A stretch of 64,000 nucleotides of DNA from Pontibacter diazotrophicus (GTDB taxonomy: Bacteria; Bacteroidota; Bacteroidia; Cytophagales; Hymenobacteraceae), in the NCBI RefSeq assembly GCF_003367245.1, contig NZ_QRGR01000001.1, positions 1-64,000 on the forward strand, given 5' to 3'. A program made the position numbers and the translations under genes. How positions within the stretch are numbered: position 1 is the stretch's first letter; each line of letters starts with the position of its first letter. Below the pieces are notes generated by a model. The model was not told the DNA's origin. It made no database searches and saw only the letters and a program-made list of their open reading frames with translations. This document shows, piece after piece, positions 1 through 8,512 of this stretch.

Positions 1-164
1 AGAAGGGTAATCAGGATAGGCAGGAAAGAAAAAAGAAGAGACAAGAACGGGCTACTAAAACCATCACCAAATGATATACTTTATCCTTAGCCTGACGGCT
101 ATGGTGTTTTCACCAGCAAACATTACGCTGTCGTGTGTTAAGGAGTTGGCTTAGAAATAATTAG

Positions 165-217
165 AGGGGTGAGTTGGAATAAGTAAAATTCTGCTTACCC
201 CTTTTGATTTTTTTATT
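165..217 (+). terminator. Intrinsic terminator of an upstream gene
   Basis: A 9-bp stem (left arm 165-173, right arm 194-202, with one G-U pair) is followed by a T-rich run to about 217. It probably ends a plus-strand transcript that begins before the window. The rest of 1-353 shows no convincing gene. A weak promoter-like pair (TTTG at 267-270 and TAGCTTTT at 293-300, spacing longer than usual) lies upstream of the sugar operon. Confidence 0.55.
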
Positions 218-353
218 TGGGTGATGTGAATAATGCGAAGTACACAAAGCAACTTCTTCATGTCACTTTGAAAATATGGTGAAGCGATAAAATAGCTTTT
301 CATAGATGGTCTTTTTTGATAACTTATGACCTCATCTATATAACAGCAAAAGC

Positions 354-683
354 ATGAACAGGTATTGTCTGGCGCTGGATCTGAAAGACGACCCAAGGCT
401 GATAGCGGAGTATGAGCACTGGCACAAGGGTATATGGCCGGAAATCAGGCAGAGCATCCTGGACGCTGGAGTAGTGGTCATGGATATTTACCGGTTCAAC
501 AACCGGCTTTTTATGATAATGGAGACAGACAGCTCCTTCAGCTTTGAAAGAAAGGCAGCGATGGATGAGGCAAATCCTAAAGTACAGGAGTGGGAACAAC
601 TGATGTGGAAATACCAGCAGGGGATTCCGGGAGCCGGGCAGGGAGAAAAGTGGGTGCTGATGGAGAAGATGTTCTCATTGTAG
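354..683 (+). CDS. L-fucose/L-rhamnose mutarotase (RhaM/DUF718 family)
   Basis: A small cytosolic protein of 109 residues, the usual length for the L-rhamnose mutarotase family, which interconverts the alpha and beta anomers of 6-deoxy-hexoses. Family features seen are the N-terminal LALDLKDDP segment, the central His in YEHWHKGIWPEI, and the C-terminal aromatic WEQLMWKYQ stretch. It is the first gene of an operon with two SDR dehydrogenases, a lactonase-type amidohydrolase and an FAH hydrolase. In such clusters the mutarotase supplies the anomer used by the sugar dehydrogenase. Whether the sugar is L-fucose or L-rhamnose cannot be decided from sequence alone. Confidence 0.85.
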   Translation: MNRYCLALDLKDDPRLIAEYEHWHKGIWPEIRQSILDAGVVVMDIYRFNNRLFMIMETDSSFSFERKAAMDEANPKVQEWEQLMWKYQQGIPGAGQGEKWVLMEKMFSL

Positions 684-713
684 AAGACAATACGCAGATT
701 TACAGATAAAACT

Positions 714-1478
714 ATGTTTCGATTAGATAACAAGATAGCCCTTGTCACGGGGGGCGGAAGCGGCATCGGGAAGGCGGTAGCGCTGACTTTTGCCCGCCAG
801 GGAGCCACGGTGCATGTGCTGGATGTTAGCCCGGAGAACGGGGATAAAACGGTAGAGGAAATAGAAGCGGCAGGAGGCAAAGCATCTTTCCGCGCCTGCG
901 ACGTCACCAATCAGCAGGAAGTGGTGCAGGTGTTTCAGGGCATCGGCAGGCTGGATATACTGGTCAACAACGCCGGCATCTCCAACATCGGAAAAGCCGA
1001 CACCACCAAGGAAGAGGACTTTGACCGGGTGTTCCAGGTGAACGTGAAAGGCGTTTATAACTGCCTTTTTGCGGCTATACCCCTGATGAAGACGAACGGA
1101 GGCGGCGTTATTCTTAATCTGGGCTCTATTGCGGCTATTGTCGGCCTCAACGACCGCTTCGCCTACACCATGAGTAAAGGTGCGGTGCAGGCCATGACAT
1201 TGTCTGTTGCCAAGGATTACCTGCACGACAACATCCGCTGCAACAGCATCTCGCCAGCACGGGTGCATACTCCTTTTGTGGACGGTTTCCTGGCGAAGAA
1301 CTATCCCGGCCAGGAAGAGGAGATGTTCCAGAAGCTGTCGAAAACGCAGCCCATCGGCAGGATGGCGAAGCCGGACGAAATAGCAAATCTCATCCTCTAC
1401 CTCTGCTCCGACGAGGCCTCCTTCATCACCGGCACCGATTACCCTATTGACGGTGGTTTTGTCAAGCTGAATAGCTGA
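714..1478 (+). CDS. SDR oxidoreductase, probable 2-keto-3-deoxy-L-fuconate dehydrogenase
   Basis: Classical short-chain dehydrogenase of 254 residues. It has the NAD(P)-binding TGGGSGIG motif near residue 12, NNAG near 85, a catalytic Ser in LGSIAA near 136, and an intact catalytic YTMSK (YxxxK) near 149. It starts 30 bp after the mutarotase and is co-directional with it. In the oxidative L-fucose/L-rhamnose route an SDR oxidises the 2-keto-3-deoxy acid to the 2,4-diketo compound cleaved by the FAH-family hydrolase encoded next, so that role is inferred. The alternative is that this SDR, not the one at 3386, is the first-step sugar dehydrogenase. Confidence 0.8.
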   Translation: MFRLDNKIALVTGGGSGIGKAVALTFARQGATVHVLDVSPENGDKTVEEIEAAGGKASFRACDVTNQQEVVQVFQGIGRLDILVNNAGISNIGKADTTKEEDFDRVFQVNVKGVYNCLFAAIPLMKTNGGGVILNLGSIAAIVGLNDRFAYTMSKGAVQAMTLSVAKDYLHDNIRCNSISPARVHTPFVDGFLAKNYPGQEEEMFQKLSKTQPIGRMAKPDEIANLILYLCSDEASFITGTDYPIDGGFVKLNS

Positions 1479-1516
1479 GGAGGGCACAAGAGTGTAACAT
1501 AATTGCTATGGAAATG

Positions 1517-1596
1517 AAACCCACCCCTGCCCCTCCGAGGAGGGGAATTTTTACTCTTGCAGGGATTCCCCTCCTCGGAGGGGCAGGGGTGGGTTT
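1517..1596. repeat. C/G-rich intergenic palindrome, copy 1
   Basis: An 80-bp inverted repeat lies inside the sugar operon. Its arms run cccacccctgcccctcc outward to ggaggggcaggggtggg, and each arm carries its own small hairpin (CCCCTCcgagGAGGGG). Further copies lie at 33538-33610 and 62543-62617, with partial or variant copies at 4241-4276 and 37714-37860. It could act as a partial terminator or mRNA stabiliser within the operon. Confidence 0.85.
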
Positions 1597-1693
1597 TTAT
1601 CATCAGGAATAAACCCACTCCAATGCAAATGAGTTACCTGATGTACAATAAGAAAATGAACAGGCTTCACCTTGAAGCCGAAAGATATACCAT

Positions 1694-2551
1694 ATGAAAC
1701 TGATACGATACGGAGAGCCGAACAAGGAAAAAACCGGCGTTATACTGGAGGATGCTTATTATGACACATCCGCTTTTGGGGAAGATTATAATGAGCAGTT
1801 TTTCGAATCAGACGGCCTTGCCCGCCTGAAGGAATTCGTTCAAAACAACAAAGGAAAGCTGGAGCGCATACCGGAGAACAGCCGCCTGGGCAGCCCGATT
1901 GCCCGCCCGTCCAAGATTGTTTGCATCGGCCTGAACTACGCCGACCATGCTGCAGAGACAAAGGCAAAGATACCCGAGGAGCCCATCCTTTTCATGAAGT
2001 CCACGACAGCGGTAGTAGGGCCTAACGATGACATCATCATCCCAAAGAACTCTGAGAAGACAGACTGGGAAGTGGAACTGGCGTTTGTGATGGGCAAAAA
2101 AGCCAGCTATGTAGACGAAGCCGAGGCCATGGACTATGTAGCAGGTTACTGCCTGCACAACGATGTATCGGAGCGGGCCTTCCAACTGGAGCGCGGCGGC
2201 ACCTGGGACAAAGGCAAGGGCTGTGACACTTTCGCGCCCATCGGCCCTTTCCTGGCTACCAAAGACGAAATAGAAGATGTAGACAACCTGCGCCTGTGGC
2301 TGAAGGTGAACGGAGAGACCATGCAGGACGGCACCACCGCCAACTTCATCTTCCGTATCCCAAAACTGGTCTCATACCTGAGCCAGTTTATGACACTGCT
2401 TCCAGGTGATGTGATTTCAACCGGTACACCTGCTGGCGTAGGCCTGGGTTTCAATCCGCCGGTGTACCTGAAGCCGGGGGATGTGGTGGAGTTGGGCATA
2501 GACGGCCTCGGAACATCAAAGCAGCAGGTAAAGGCCTATGCAAAAGGTTGA
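1694..2551 (+). CDS. Fumarylacetoacetate hydrolase-family protein, probable 2,4-diketo-3-deoxy-L-fuconate hydrolase
   Basis: 285 residues with a compact N-terminal domain followed by the FAH fold. Visible family landmarks are IVCIGLNYADHAAE near residue 76, the metal-ligand region ending WEVELAFVMG near 121, and GDVISTGTPAGVG near 236. The family cleaves acylpyruvate-type diketones. In the non-phosphorylative deoxy-sugar route this gives pyruvate plus L-lactate. Its end overlaps the start of the amidohydrolase gene by 14 bp, which suggests translational coupling. A palindromic repeat separates it from the preceding SDR gene. Confidence 0.85.
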   Translation: MKLIRYGEPNKEKTGVILEDAYYDTSAFGEDYNEQFFESDGLARLKEFVQNNKGKLERIPENSRLGSPIARPSKIVCIGLNYADHAAETKAKIPEEPILFMKSTTAVVGPNDDIIIPKNSEKTDWEVELAFVMGKKASYVDEAEAMDYVAGYCLHNDVSERAFQLERGGTWDKGKGCDTFAPIGPFLATKDEIEDVDNLRLWLKVNGETMQDGTTANFIFRIPKLVSYLSQFMTLLPGDVISTGTPAGVGLGFNPPVYLKPGDVVELGIDGLGTSKQQVKAYAKG

Positions 2552-3371
2552 TGCCCACCAGCATTTCTGGAAGTTTGATCCGGTAAGGGACAGCTGGATT
2601 ACCGACGATATGGCCAGCATCCGCCGCGACTTTGGCCCGGAAGACCTGCAGCCTGTTCTGCGGCAGCACGGCTTTGACGGTTGCGTAGCCGTGCAGGCGG
2701 ACCAGTCGGAGGCAGAAAATGACTTTCTGCTAACCTATGCTGATAGGTATGACTTCATAAAAGGCGTCGTGGGTTGGGTGGACTTAAGAGCAGAGAATAT
2801 ACAGGAAAGGCTTAACCATTACGCCGGATTCGGGAAGATGAAAGGGTTCCGGCATGTGCTGCAGGGGGAGCCGGACAGGGCGCTGATGCTGCAGCCGGAG
2901 TTTAAAAGAGGCATCAGCCAGCTCAGCGGGTATGGCTTTACGTATGACATCCTCATTTTCCCGGACCAGCTCCGGTATGCTAAGGAACTGGTAGCAGCCT
3001 TCCCTGAGCAGCCTTTTGTGGTAGACCACCTGGCTAAACCCAACATCAGCGGACAGGAGATAGAGGCATGGGCAAGAGATATGAAGGCTATAGCGCAATA
3101 TGAAAACGTGTACTGCAAACTGTCCGGTATGGTAACGGAGGCCGATTGGCAGCACTGGAAGAAGGAGGACTTTATACCTTACCTGGATGTGGTAGTTCAG
3201 GCCTTCGGCACGAACAGAATCATGTACGGCTCTGATTGGCCGGTTTGCCTGGTGGCGGCAAGCTATGAGGAGGTGCTGAGTATTGTAGAAGATTATTTCT
3301 CGGCATTCAGCCAGGCGGAACAGGCTGCCTTTTTCGGCGGGAACGCCAGCCGTTTTTATAAGCTTTCTTAA
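2538..3371 (+). CDS. Amidohydrolase-2 family lactonase, probable L-fuconolactone/L-rhamnonolactone hydrolase
   Basis: 277 residues of the PF04909 metal-dependent hydrolase family. The N-terminal MQKVDAHQHFW carries the metal-binding HxH motif, a His occurs in FVVDHLAKP near residue 165, and the late metal-ligand Asp lies in MYGSDWPVCL near 235. Members of this subgroup open sugar lactones. It fits between the sugar dehydrogenase (which makes the lactone) and an acid dehydratase that is not encoded in the window. It overlaps the FAH gene by 14 bp and is followed after 14 bp by the last SDR gene. Confidence 0.85.
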   Translation: MQKVDAHQHFWKFDPVRDSWITDDMASIRRDFGPEDLQPVLRQHGFDGCVAVQADQSEAENDFLLTYADRYDFIKGVVGWVDLRAENIQERLNHYAGFGKMKGFRHVLQGEPDRALMLQPEFKRGISQLSGYGFTYDILIFPDQLRYAKELVAAFPEQPFVVDHLAKPNISGQEIEAWARDMKAIAQYENVYCKLSGMVTEADWQHWKKEDFIPYLDVVVQAFGTNRIMYGSDWPVCLVAASYEEVLSIVEDYFSAFSQAEQAAFFGGNASRFYKLS

Positions 3372-3385
3372 CAGAAAATAGTAGC

Positions 3386-4174
3386 ATGGACTTAGGACTG
3401 AAAGATAAAGTAATTATTGTGTCGGGTGGCGCGAAAGGCATTGGCCACGGCATTGTTTCTGTGCTGGCCGCAGAGGGAGCCATACCCGTGATAATAGGCA
3501 GAGACGAACAGGATAACAAAAGTGTAATAGCCGAAATAGAAGCGCAGGGAGGAAAAGCTTTTCAGGTAGTGGCAGAGCTGTCGCAGCCGGAGGAGTGCGA
3601 GAAGGCAGTCAGGTTAACCATGGAGCAGTTTGGTAGGGTAGAGGGGTTGGTGAACAACGCCGGCTTCAATGACGGTGTTGGCCTTGAGAACGGCAGTTAC
3701 GAAAAGTTTATGGCCTCGCTGCACAACAACCTGACGCACTATTACCTGCTGGCCCACTACGTCCTGCCAGCTCTGAAGGAGTCGAAGGGGGCTATCGTGA
3801 ACATCAGTTCCAAAACAGCGGAAACAGGGCAGGGAGGCACTTCCGCTTACGCAGCAGCTAACGGAGGGCGCAACGCCCTTACCCGGGAGTGGGCGGTAGA
3901 GCTGGCCAAGTACAGCATCCGGGTAAATGCCATTATTGTAGCCGAAAGCTGGACCTCCGCGTACGAGAAATGGATAAAGACCCTGCCGAACCCGGAAGAG
4001 AAACTAACAGAAATCAAAAGCCGGATACCGCTGGGAAACAGAATGACGACACCAGAGGAAATCGCAAACACCACTGCTTTCCTACTATCGGAGCGCACCA
4101 GCCACACCACCGGCCAGCTCATACATGTAGACGGCGGCTACGTGCATTTAGACAGAGCGATGGCGAACGCTTAG
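3386..4174 (+). CDS. SDR-family protein, probable L-fucose dehydrogenase, with atypical YxxxN active site
   Basis: 262 residues. It has the cofactor motif SGGAKGIG near residue 13 and NNAG near 91. The catalytic Ser lies in NISSK near 138 and is followed by SAYAAANGG near 154, so the usual YxxxK lysine is replaced by Asn (codon AAC). The segment NALTREWAVELAKY resembles L-fucose dehydrogenases of oxidative fucose clusters. It is last in the operon, and its stop is followed by a partial copy of the C/G-rich repeat. The Lys-to-Asn change raises the question of whether it is an active dehydrogenase, a variant using another proton relay, or a non-catalytic partner. Confidence 0.7.
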   Translation: MDLGLKDKVIIVSGGAKGIGHGIVSVLAAEGAIPVIIGRDEQDNKSVIAEIEAQGGKAFQVVAELSQPEECEKAVRLTMEQFGRVEGLVNNAGFNDGVGLENGSYEKFMASLHNNLTHYYLLAHYVLPALKESKGAIVNISSKTAETGQGGTSAYAAANGGRNALTREWAVELAKYSIRVNAIIVAESWTSAYEKWIKTLPNPEEKLTEIKSRIPLGNRMTTPEEIANTTAFLLSERTSHTTGQLIHVDGGYVHLDRAMANA

Positions 4175-4240
4175 CTATTTTAAAGATCAACTATTAAGTC
4201 ATTACAATGCAACTGTGCCTTAACTCATTAAATAAGCCGA

Positions 4241-4276
4241 TTCCCCGCCTTAGAAAAGGAGGGGTTAGGGGTGGTT
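4241..4276. repeat. Partial copy of C/G-rich palindrome
   Basis: A single half-element (ttccccgcctt, then aaggaggggttaggggtggt) lies between the convergent sugar operon and the SLC13 gene. It resembles one arm of the repeats at 1517, 33538 and 62543. Confidence 0.6.
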
Positions 4277-4353
4277 GGACCCGGTAGTGCAGAAACGAGG
4301 ACAAAGATGTCACCGATAGGTTGGTTTCTGATAAAAATACCCGAAGCTGTTGC

Positions 4354-6123
4354 TCATGGTGGCCAGAAATACATAATAAGCGGAACGCCCAGCAGCACCA
4401 TGCCAATCGTAATAGGTAAACCCATTTTCCAGTAATCGCTGAATTTGTATCCTCCCGGCCCCATCACGAGCGTGTTAGACTGGTGACCAATAGGTGTGAG
4501 AAAGGCACAGGAAGCAGCTATGGCAATAGCCATCAGGAAAGGATCTGCCGAAACTCCCAGTTCACTCGCTATATTGATGCCGATGGGAGCCATCAGCACA
4601 ACAGTGGCGGCGTTGTTGATAACATTGGAAAGTAGGATGGTAATTGTCATGATAATACCCAGCAGCAACCAGATCGGGTGGCGATCGCCCAGGCTCAGGA
4701 TCTGATTTGTGACCATATCGGCACTTCCGCTTGTCTCAAAGGCAACGCCTACCGGTATCATGGCGGCGAGCAAAACAATCACAGGCCAGTCTATGCTGGT
4801 ATACATGTCCCGCAAAGGGAGTATACCGGACAGTACCATGGCAACTGCGGCAAAAGTGAAAGCTATCTGTACTGGCAGCACACCTAAAACTACCGCAGCA
4901 ATGGCCGCCACGAAAATACTAAGAGCGTAGAGCATCTTACGGGGCTTGCCTATCGTCAGGCCTCTTTCAGCAAGCGGGAGGCATTGCATGGTGGTAATGG
5001 CATCGTTGATGTTTACTGTTCTTCCCTGGAGCAGTAGCACATCACCTGTCTTGAAATGGATTTTCCCGATTCGCTGCCAGATTTGTTTTTCACGCCTTGC
5101 AACGGCCAGAAGGTTTATTCTGTAACGGGTACGCATGTTAAGGCTGGCCGCTGTCTGGCCGATAAGCGGGGAATCTGCCATGACAATGGCCTCTACGGTA
5201 TGAATATCCTCCGACCCTTTTGCTTCTTTTCTGATTTGCTTCCCGCCGGTAAGCTCTGTGCCTGTGTTATCTATAAATACCCGGAGGTCATCCGTGTCTG
5301 CCTCCAGTATCAGGATATCGTCCGGTTTTATTTCCTCGGAAGGTGATGGCGCGTGTATCCTGATGCCTTTCCTGACCAGGCCCAAAGCCAGTACCTCCGT
5401 GTCTGCCACCCGGTTCATTTCAGCAATCGTCCTGCCGTTGAGTTTAGAGTCCTCCGGTACTTTTACCTCCGTAATGTAGTTCTCTATATGAAACAGGTTA
5501 TTGGAGGAAGTCTGGGTTTTTCTTTTGGGCAGCAGCCTCCAACCCAGCAGCGTGATGAACAGGAGGCCCACCAAAGCCAGGGAAAGCCCTACCGGGGCAA
5601 AATCGAACATGCCGAAACGCTCCCCTGCAACATTAGCCCTGAACGTGGCAATGATAATATTAGGAGGAGTGCCAATAAGAGTTACCATACCGCCCAGAAT
5701 AGAGGCGAAGGCAATAGGCATCAGAATATAGGAGGGCGGGTTGCCATGTTTTCTGGCCATGTGCAGCGCCACCGGCATGAGGATAGCCAGGGCCCCGATG
5801 TTATTCATAAACGCAGAGGCAACGGCGACAATGAAGGAGAGGGCCACAATCTGAAGCATGAGGTTTGTGCCGAGTTTGGCCAGAATGCGCCCAATCACAT
5901 CAATCAGCCCTGAGTGCTGCAGCGCCTGGCTGATAACAAGTACTGCTGCAACCGTAATAACAGCCGGATGGCTGAAACCTGTAAATGCATCTTCAGCCGG
6001 TATGATACCCGCAATAATCAATACGAACAAGGCAAGCAGTGCTACTATATCATAGCGTAGTTTCTCCCAGACAAAAAGTACCAGGGCTATCCCAAGGGTA
6101 AGAAAGACGAGAATTTGTTCCAT
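4354..6123 (-). CDS. SLC13-family anion permease with two TrkA-C domains
   Basis: A 589-residue inner-membrane protein. The N-terminal half (about 1-195) and C-terminal half (about 395-589) are strongly hydrophobic with many predicted helices, including the conserved IGTPPNIII loop near residue 150 and NNAATVVLMAP near 500. Between them lie two soluble TrkA-C-like (RCK-C) domains, roughly 208-295 and 303-388, starting near VKVPEDSKLNGRTI and VMADSPLIGQTAAS. This split layout is typical of bacterial DASS/SLC13 transporters for divalent anions such as sulfate or dicarboxylates. The substrate cannot be assigned. It stands alone, convergent to the sugar operon and divergent from the FkbM gene. 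Confidence 0.85.
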   Translation of the reverse strand: MEQILVFLTLGIALVLFVWEKLRYDIVALLALFVLIIAGIIPAEDAFTGFSHPAVITVAAVLVISQALQHSGLIDVIGRILAKLGTNLMLQIVALSFIVAVASAFMNNIGALAILMPVALHMARKHGNPPSYILMPIAFASILGGMVTLIGTPPNIIIATFRANVAGERFGMFDFAPVGLSLALVGLLFITLLGWRLLPKRKTQTSSNNLFHIENYITEVKVPEDSKLNGRTIAEMNRVADTEVLALGLVRKGIRIHAPSPSEEIKPDDILILEADTDDLRVFIDNTGTELTGGKQIRKEAKGSEDIHTVEAIVMADSPLIGQTAASLNMRTRYRINLLAVARREKQIWQRIGKIHFKTGDVLLLQGRTVNINDAITTMQCLPLAERGLTIGKPRKMLYALSIFVAAIAAVVLGVLPVQIAFTFAAVAMVLSGILPLRDMYTSIDWPVIVLLAAMIPVGVAFETSGSADMVTNQILSLGDRHPIWLLLGIIMTITILLSNVINNAATVVLMAPIGINIASELGVSADPFLMAIAIAASCAFLTPIGHQSNTLVMGPGGYKFSDYWKMGLPITIGMVLLGVPLIMYFWPP

Positions 6124-6450
6124 GTATCAAAGTTCAGGCGCTAATGGCAGCTAGCCAGCTGCGTAATCTATAGGGGTTAACGCATGTTCAGGACTTTATG
6201 CCAAAAGATAATAACCTACCACTATTACCGGTGTGCTTTATACTACTCCTGCCTAAATAAAGCCTTTTTTCTTATTATATTTTCTTATTATAAAAAATAC
6301 AGGAACGGAAGTCGGGCACAAGAAGCGCAGTAACTTCTCTAAGTTCGTAAATATATTTTACTATATTGGTTGATTATAGGCGTCAATCGCTCATGTAATA
6401 GCACCGGAAGCACAAGTTTTTAATATATTTTTTGCCTTTACCCATCATAA

Positions 6451-7167
6451 ATGAACATTTTAGGAAAAATACGCATGGTTTCCCGTTTCTGGCGTTATCG
6501 TCGCAGAACCGAGAAAGAGTCCGTGAGGTTTTTATTGGATCAGGATTTAGCAGGCACCACCGTTCTGGATATTGGTGCGAACAGGGGCATCTATACGTAT
6601 TGGATGTCTAAAAAAGTGGGCGACCGTGGGCGTGTTATCTCCTTTGAGCCCCAGCCTGAGTTAGGCGATTTTCTGTTGGACCTTAAAAAGTCGTTTAAGC
6701 TGGAAAATGTAGTAATCGAAAACAAGGGATTATCTGATAAAGAAGGCAAGTTTGATATTTTCAGAGGATTCGTTGGGTCAGGAGGCGCCAGGCTTGCACA
6801 GAAAGGAGAAGAGCTCCCGGAGAACAGTGATCTTCACAAAGTAGAAGTAGAAGTCACAACCCTCGATACTTTTTTTCAAGGCAAAGATTTGGAAAACCTG
6901 GCGTTTATAAAGTGTGATGTGGAAGGCCATGAACTATCAGTTTTCAAAGGGGGAGAGAAGACCCTGAGAAAGCACATGCCCACTATACTGTTTGAATGTG
7001 GCCATGAGGAAGCGCAGGCCGGAGAGATATTCTCGTTCTTAACGAACATGGGCTACAAAGGCTTTTTCATCATCGATGGAAAGAAGATTAATTACAAGGA
7101 GTTCGATAAACACCCTTACCGGAAACCGACCGAAAGTCTCCGGAACTACATGTTTGTGAAAAAGTAA
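6451..7167 (+). CDS. FkbM-family SAM-dependent methyltransferase
   Basis: 238 residues. The SAM-binding glycine motif VLDIGANRGIYT is near residue 34, an acidic post-motif (SFEPQPELG) near 66, and the FkbM-type IKCDVEGHELSVFKGG near 151. This family O-methylates sugars or small molecules. Here it is a single gene with no glycan or antibiotic cluster around it, so the substrate is unknown. The 327-bp AT-rich upstream spacer holds no other gene. It ends at a strong bidirectional hairpin (7281-7323). Confidence 0.8.
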   Translation: MNILGKIRMVSRFWRYRRRTEKESVRFLLDQDLAGTTVLDIGANRGIYTYWMSKKVGDRGRVISFEPQPELGDFLLDLKKSFKLENVVIENKGLSDKEGKFDIFRGFVGSGGARLAQKGEELPENSDLHKVEVEVTTLDTFFQGKDLENLAFIKCDVEGHELSVFKGGEKTLRKHMPTILFECGHEEAQAGEIFSFLTNMGYKGFFIIDGKKINYKEFDKHPYRKPTESLRNYMFVKK

Positions 7168-7280
7168 AGCGGGTGAATGGCTGGCTAAGTATCCTAAAGC
7201 GCACTTGCCACGGCAGCTCAGCCACTATGTTGTTGATGTCATGTATGCTTGATACGTAGTGCTGCAGCCAATTGAAATCA

Positions 7281-7323
7281 CCACAGAAAAGCCCCTGTCT
7301 GAATAGCAGGGGCTTTTCTGTGG
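7281..7323. terminator. Bidirectional hairpin terminator
   Basis: Perfect 17-bp inverted repeat (ccacagaaaagcccctg at 7281-7297 and its complement at 7307-7323) with A/T-rich outer arms. It lies between the converging FkbM and DUF2231 genes and can serve both strands. Confidence 0.85.
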
Positions 7324-7347
7324 TGTAAACTAAATTTGTCTTCTGGC

Positions 7348-7839
7348 TCAGAAACCAGCGCAATCGCTTGACGGTACATTTACGCCACCAGCCTGCTCAT
7401 ATACTACAGTAGCACCCAAATGGCTGGTGTATATCAGGAAACCTGCCCCCACCACCATCAGCAGCAAAACTACTGCCTGCAGCCATTTCACTTTTACTTT
7501 TACCAGGTTAAAGCGCAGGCTCAGTTCCAAGGCGGTGGCTGCGGAAAAGAGATAGGCAAGGTTGTATGCTGCAATCTCGTGTCTTTTCAGCACCGTCGGG
7601 TCGCACAGCTTTCTGGCTACAAGTCCATCGGCCATATCACCTGTGTAAATGCTAACCCAGGCCATCAGGCAACCGGCATAGAGTAAATAAGCGCCGGCCC
7701 TGTGCCAGAAAGCCGCCTGGCTGCCCTTCAGAAAAAGAGCCACCAACTTGGATAAAGTTGCCAGCAGCAGAAGGGAGATAGGGAAATGCAGGGTAAGCGG
7801 GTGCCACATCTCCGTTCGCCAGAAGGTGGTGTCAAACAT
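7348..7839 (-). CDS. DUF2231-like membrane protein
   Basis: 163 residues with four hydrophobic helices. It begins with the characteristic WHPLTLHFPISLLLLATL segment (His-rich start of helix 1) and has a mid-protein HEIAAYNLAYL. Proteins of this kind (DUF2231) are small inner-membrane proteins of unknown role, often beside redox or c-type cytochrome genes. The start codon lies one base after the stop of the upstream lipoprotein gene, so the two are almost certainly co-transcribed and coupled. Confidence 0.7.
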   Translation of the reverse strand: MFDTTFWRTEMWHPLTLHFPISLLLLATLSKLVALFLKGSQAAFWHRAGAYLLYAGCLMAWVSIYTGDMADGLVARKLCDPTVLKRHEIAAYNLAYLFSAATALELSLRFNLVKVKVKWLQAVVLLLMVVGAGFLIYTSHLGATVVYEQAGGVNVPSSDCAGF

Positions 7840-7840
7840 G

Positions 7841-8158
7841 TTACTCCAGGATTCTTACCGCGATTGGCTCCAGTCTTTGTCCTACCTTTTCTACTTCAAC
7901 CTCTACCTGCTGGCCTTCCTGCAATTGGTCGAACGCCACGGTCTCACCGTTTCTTGTCAAGGAGGTGTTTTCATTGAAATACAGCTCCAGGCGCTTGTCA
8001 TCGGCTGTTTTTACATAAATCTCTGTTTTCTCCGCCTCTACCTCATCCACGGTCCCCTGATAGGTGCCTGAATCTACCACATCCGTGCTTTCCTCGCAGG
8101 AATACAGGAAAGGAACCATGAACAAAAAGAGGAGTGCAATTAGTTTTACGCTTTTCAT
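7841..8158 (-). CDS. Small lipoprotein of unknown function
   Basis: I place the start at the ATG at 8158, giving about 105 residues; a longer in-frame version from 8200 would put AT-rich non-signal sequence before the signal peptide. The protein has a lipoprotein signal (MKSVKLIALLFLFMVPF, with Cys in LYSCEE) and an acidic beta-rich domain (GTYQGTVDEVEAEKTEIYV). I do not recognise the family. A TATATTTG -7 element 30 bp upstream supports the start, and it forms an operon with the DUF2231 gene. Confidence 0.7.
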   Translation of the reverse strand: MKSVKLIALLFLFMVPFLYSCEESTDVVDSGTYQGTVDEVEAEKTEIYVKTADDKRLELYFNENTSLTRNGETVAFDQLQEGQQVEVEVEKVGQRLEPIAVRILE

Positions 8159-8187
8159 AGTGCTTATAATTATTATATGATTTTTGT

Positions 8188-8195
8188 CAAATATA
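8188..8195 (-). promoter_or_regulatory. Bacteroidota -7 element for the lipoprotein/DUF2231 operon
   Basis: TATATTTG on the minus strand is an exact match to TAnnTTTG. It sits about 30 bp before the chosen start at 8158. No clear -33 TTG was found. Confidence 0.55.
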
Positions 8196-8403
8196 ATCAA
8201 AAAGGGATACGGGTTTATAACAGGTTCTTGTTTAGAACGGTAACCGGAAATAACTTATGCTCATTTCCTTCCTGATGTATTTCCTCTTTACAGTTGTCTT
8301 CTCTCTGGCAATACGACAACAGTTTGGTTGCTAGTATGATAGCACTTGAAAGGTGTTAGCTCCTGTTTCTAGTCCCTGTTGTCACACTTAATTAAAAGTT
8401 CCC

Positions 8404-8430
8404 GCTTATTTAAAATTATTTTAAATAAGC
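8404..8430. promoter_or_regulatory. 27-bp perfect palindrome, probable Fur-type operator
   Basis: The sequence from 8404 to 8430 is a 13-bp arm, one central base, and the exact complementary arm. Its centre reads TTTAAAATtATTTTAAA, which resembles Fur boxes of the form TTTAnAATnATTnTAAA. It directly abuts the -33 element of the promoter in front of the DUF4856-imelysin-HTTM-receptor genes. Iron control is an inference from the motif and the gene content. Confidence 0.6.
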
Positions 8431-8462
8431 CTTGCCTCTTATACCTGTTGCAGTTAGATTTG
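8431..8462 (+). promoter_or_regulatory. Bacteroidota-type promoter of the putative iron-uptake operon
   Basis: A -33 element (CTTG at 8431-8434) and an exact -7 element (TAGATTTG at 8455-8462) are separated by 20 bp, close to the Bacteroidota consensus. The first gene starts 50 bp downstream. The -33 element touches the 27-bp palindrome, so a repressor bound there would block polymerase. Confidence 0.7.
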
Positions 8463-8512
8463 CACATCTATTTATAATAAGTCTAAATAAAAACTGACCA
8501 AATAAAGAAAAG

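Noticed and set aside
5353..5913. Long plus-strand frame inside the SLC13 gene (186 codons)
   Set aside because: Lies wholly within the antisense strand of a well-supported membrane protein gene and has no recognisable product.
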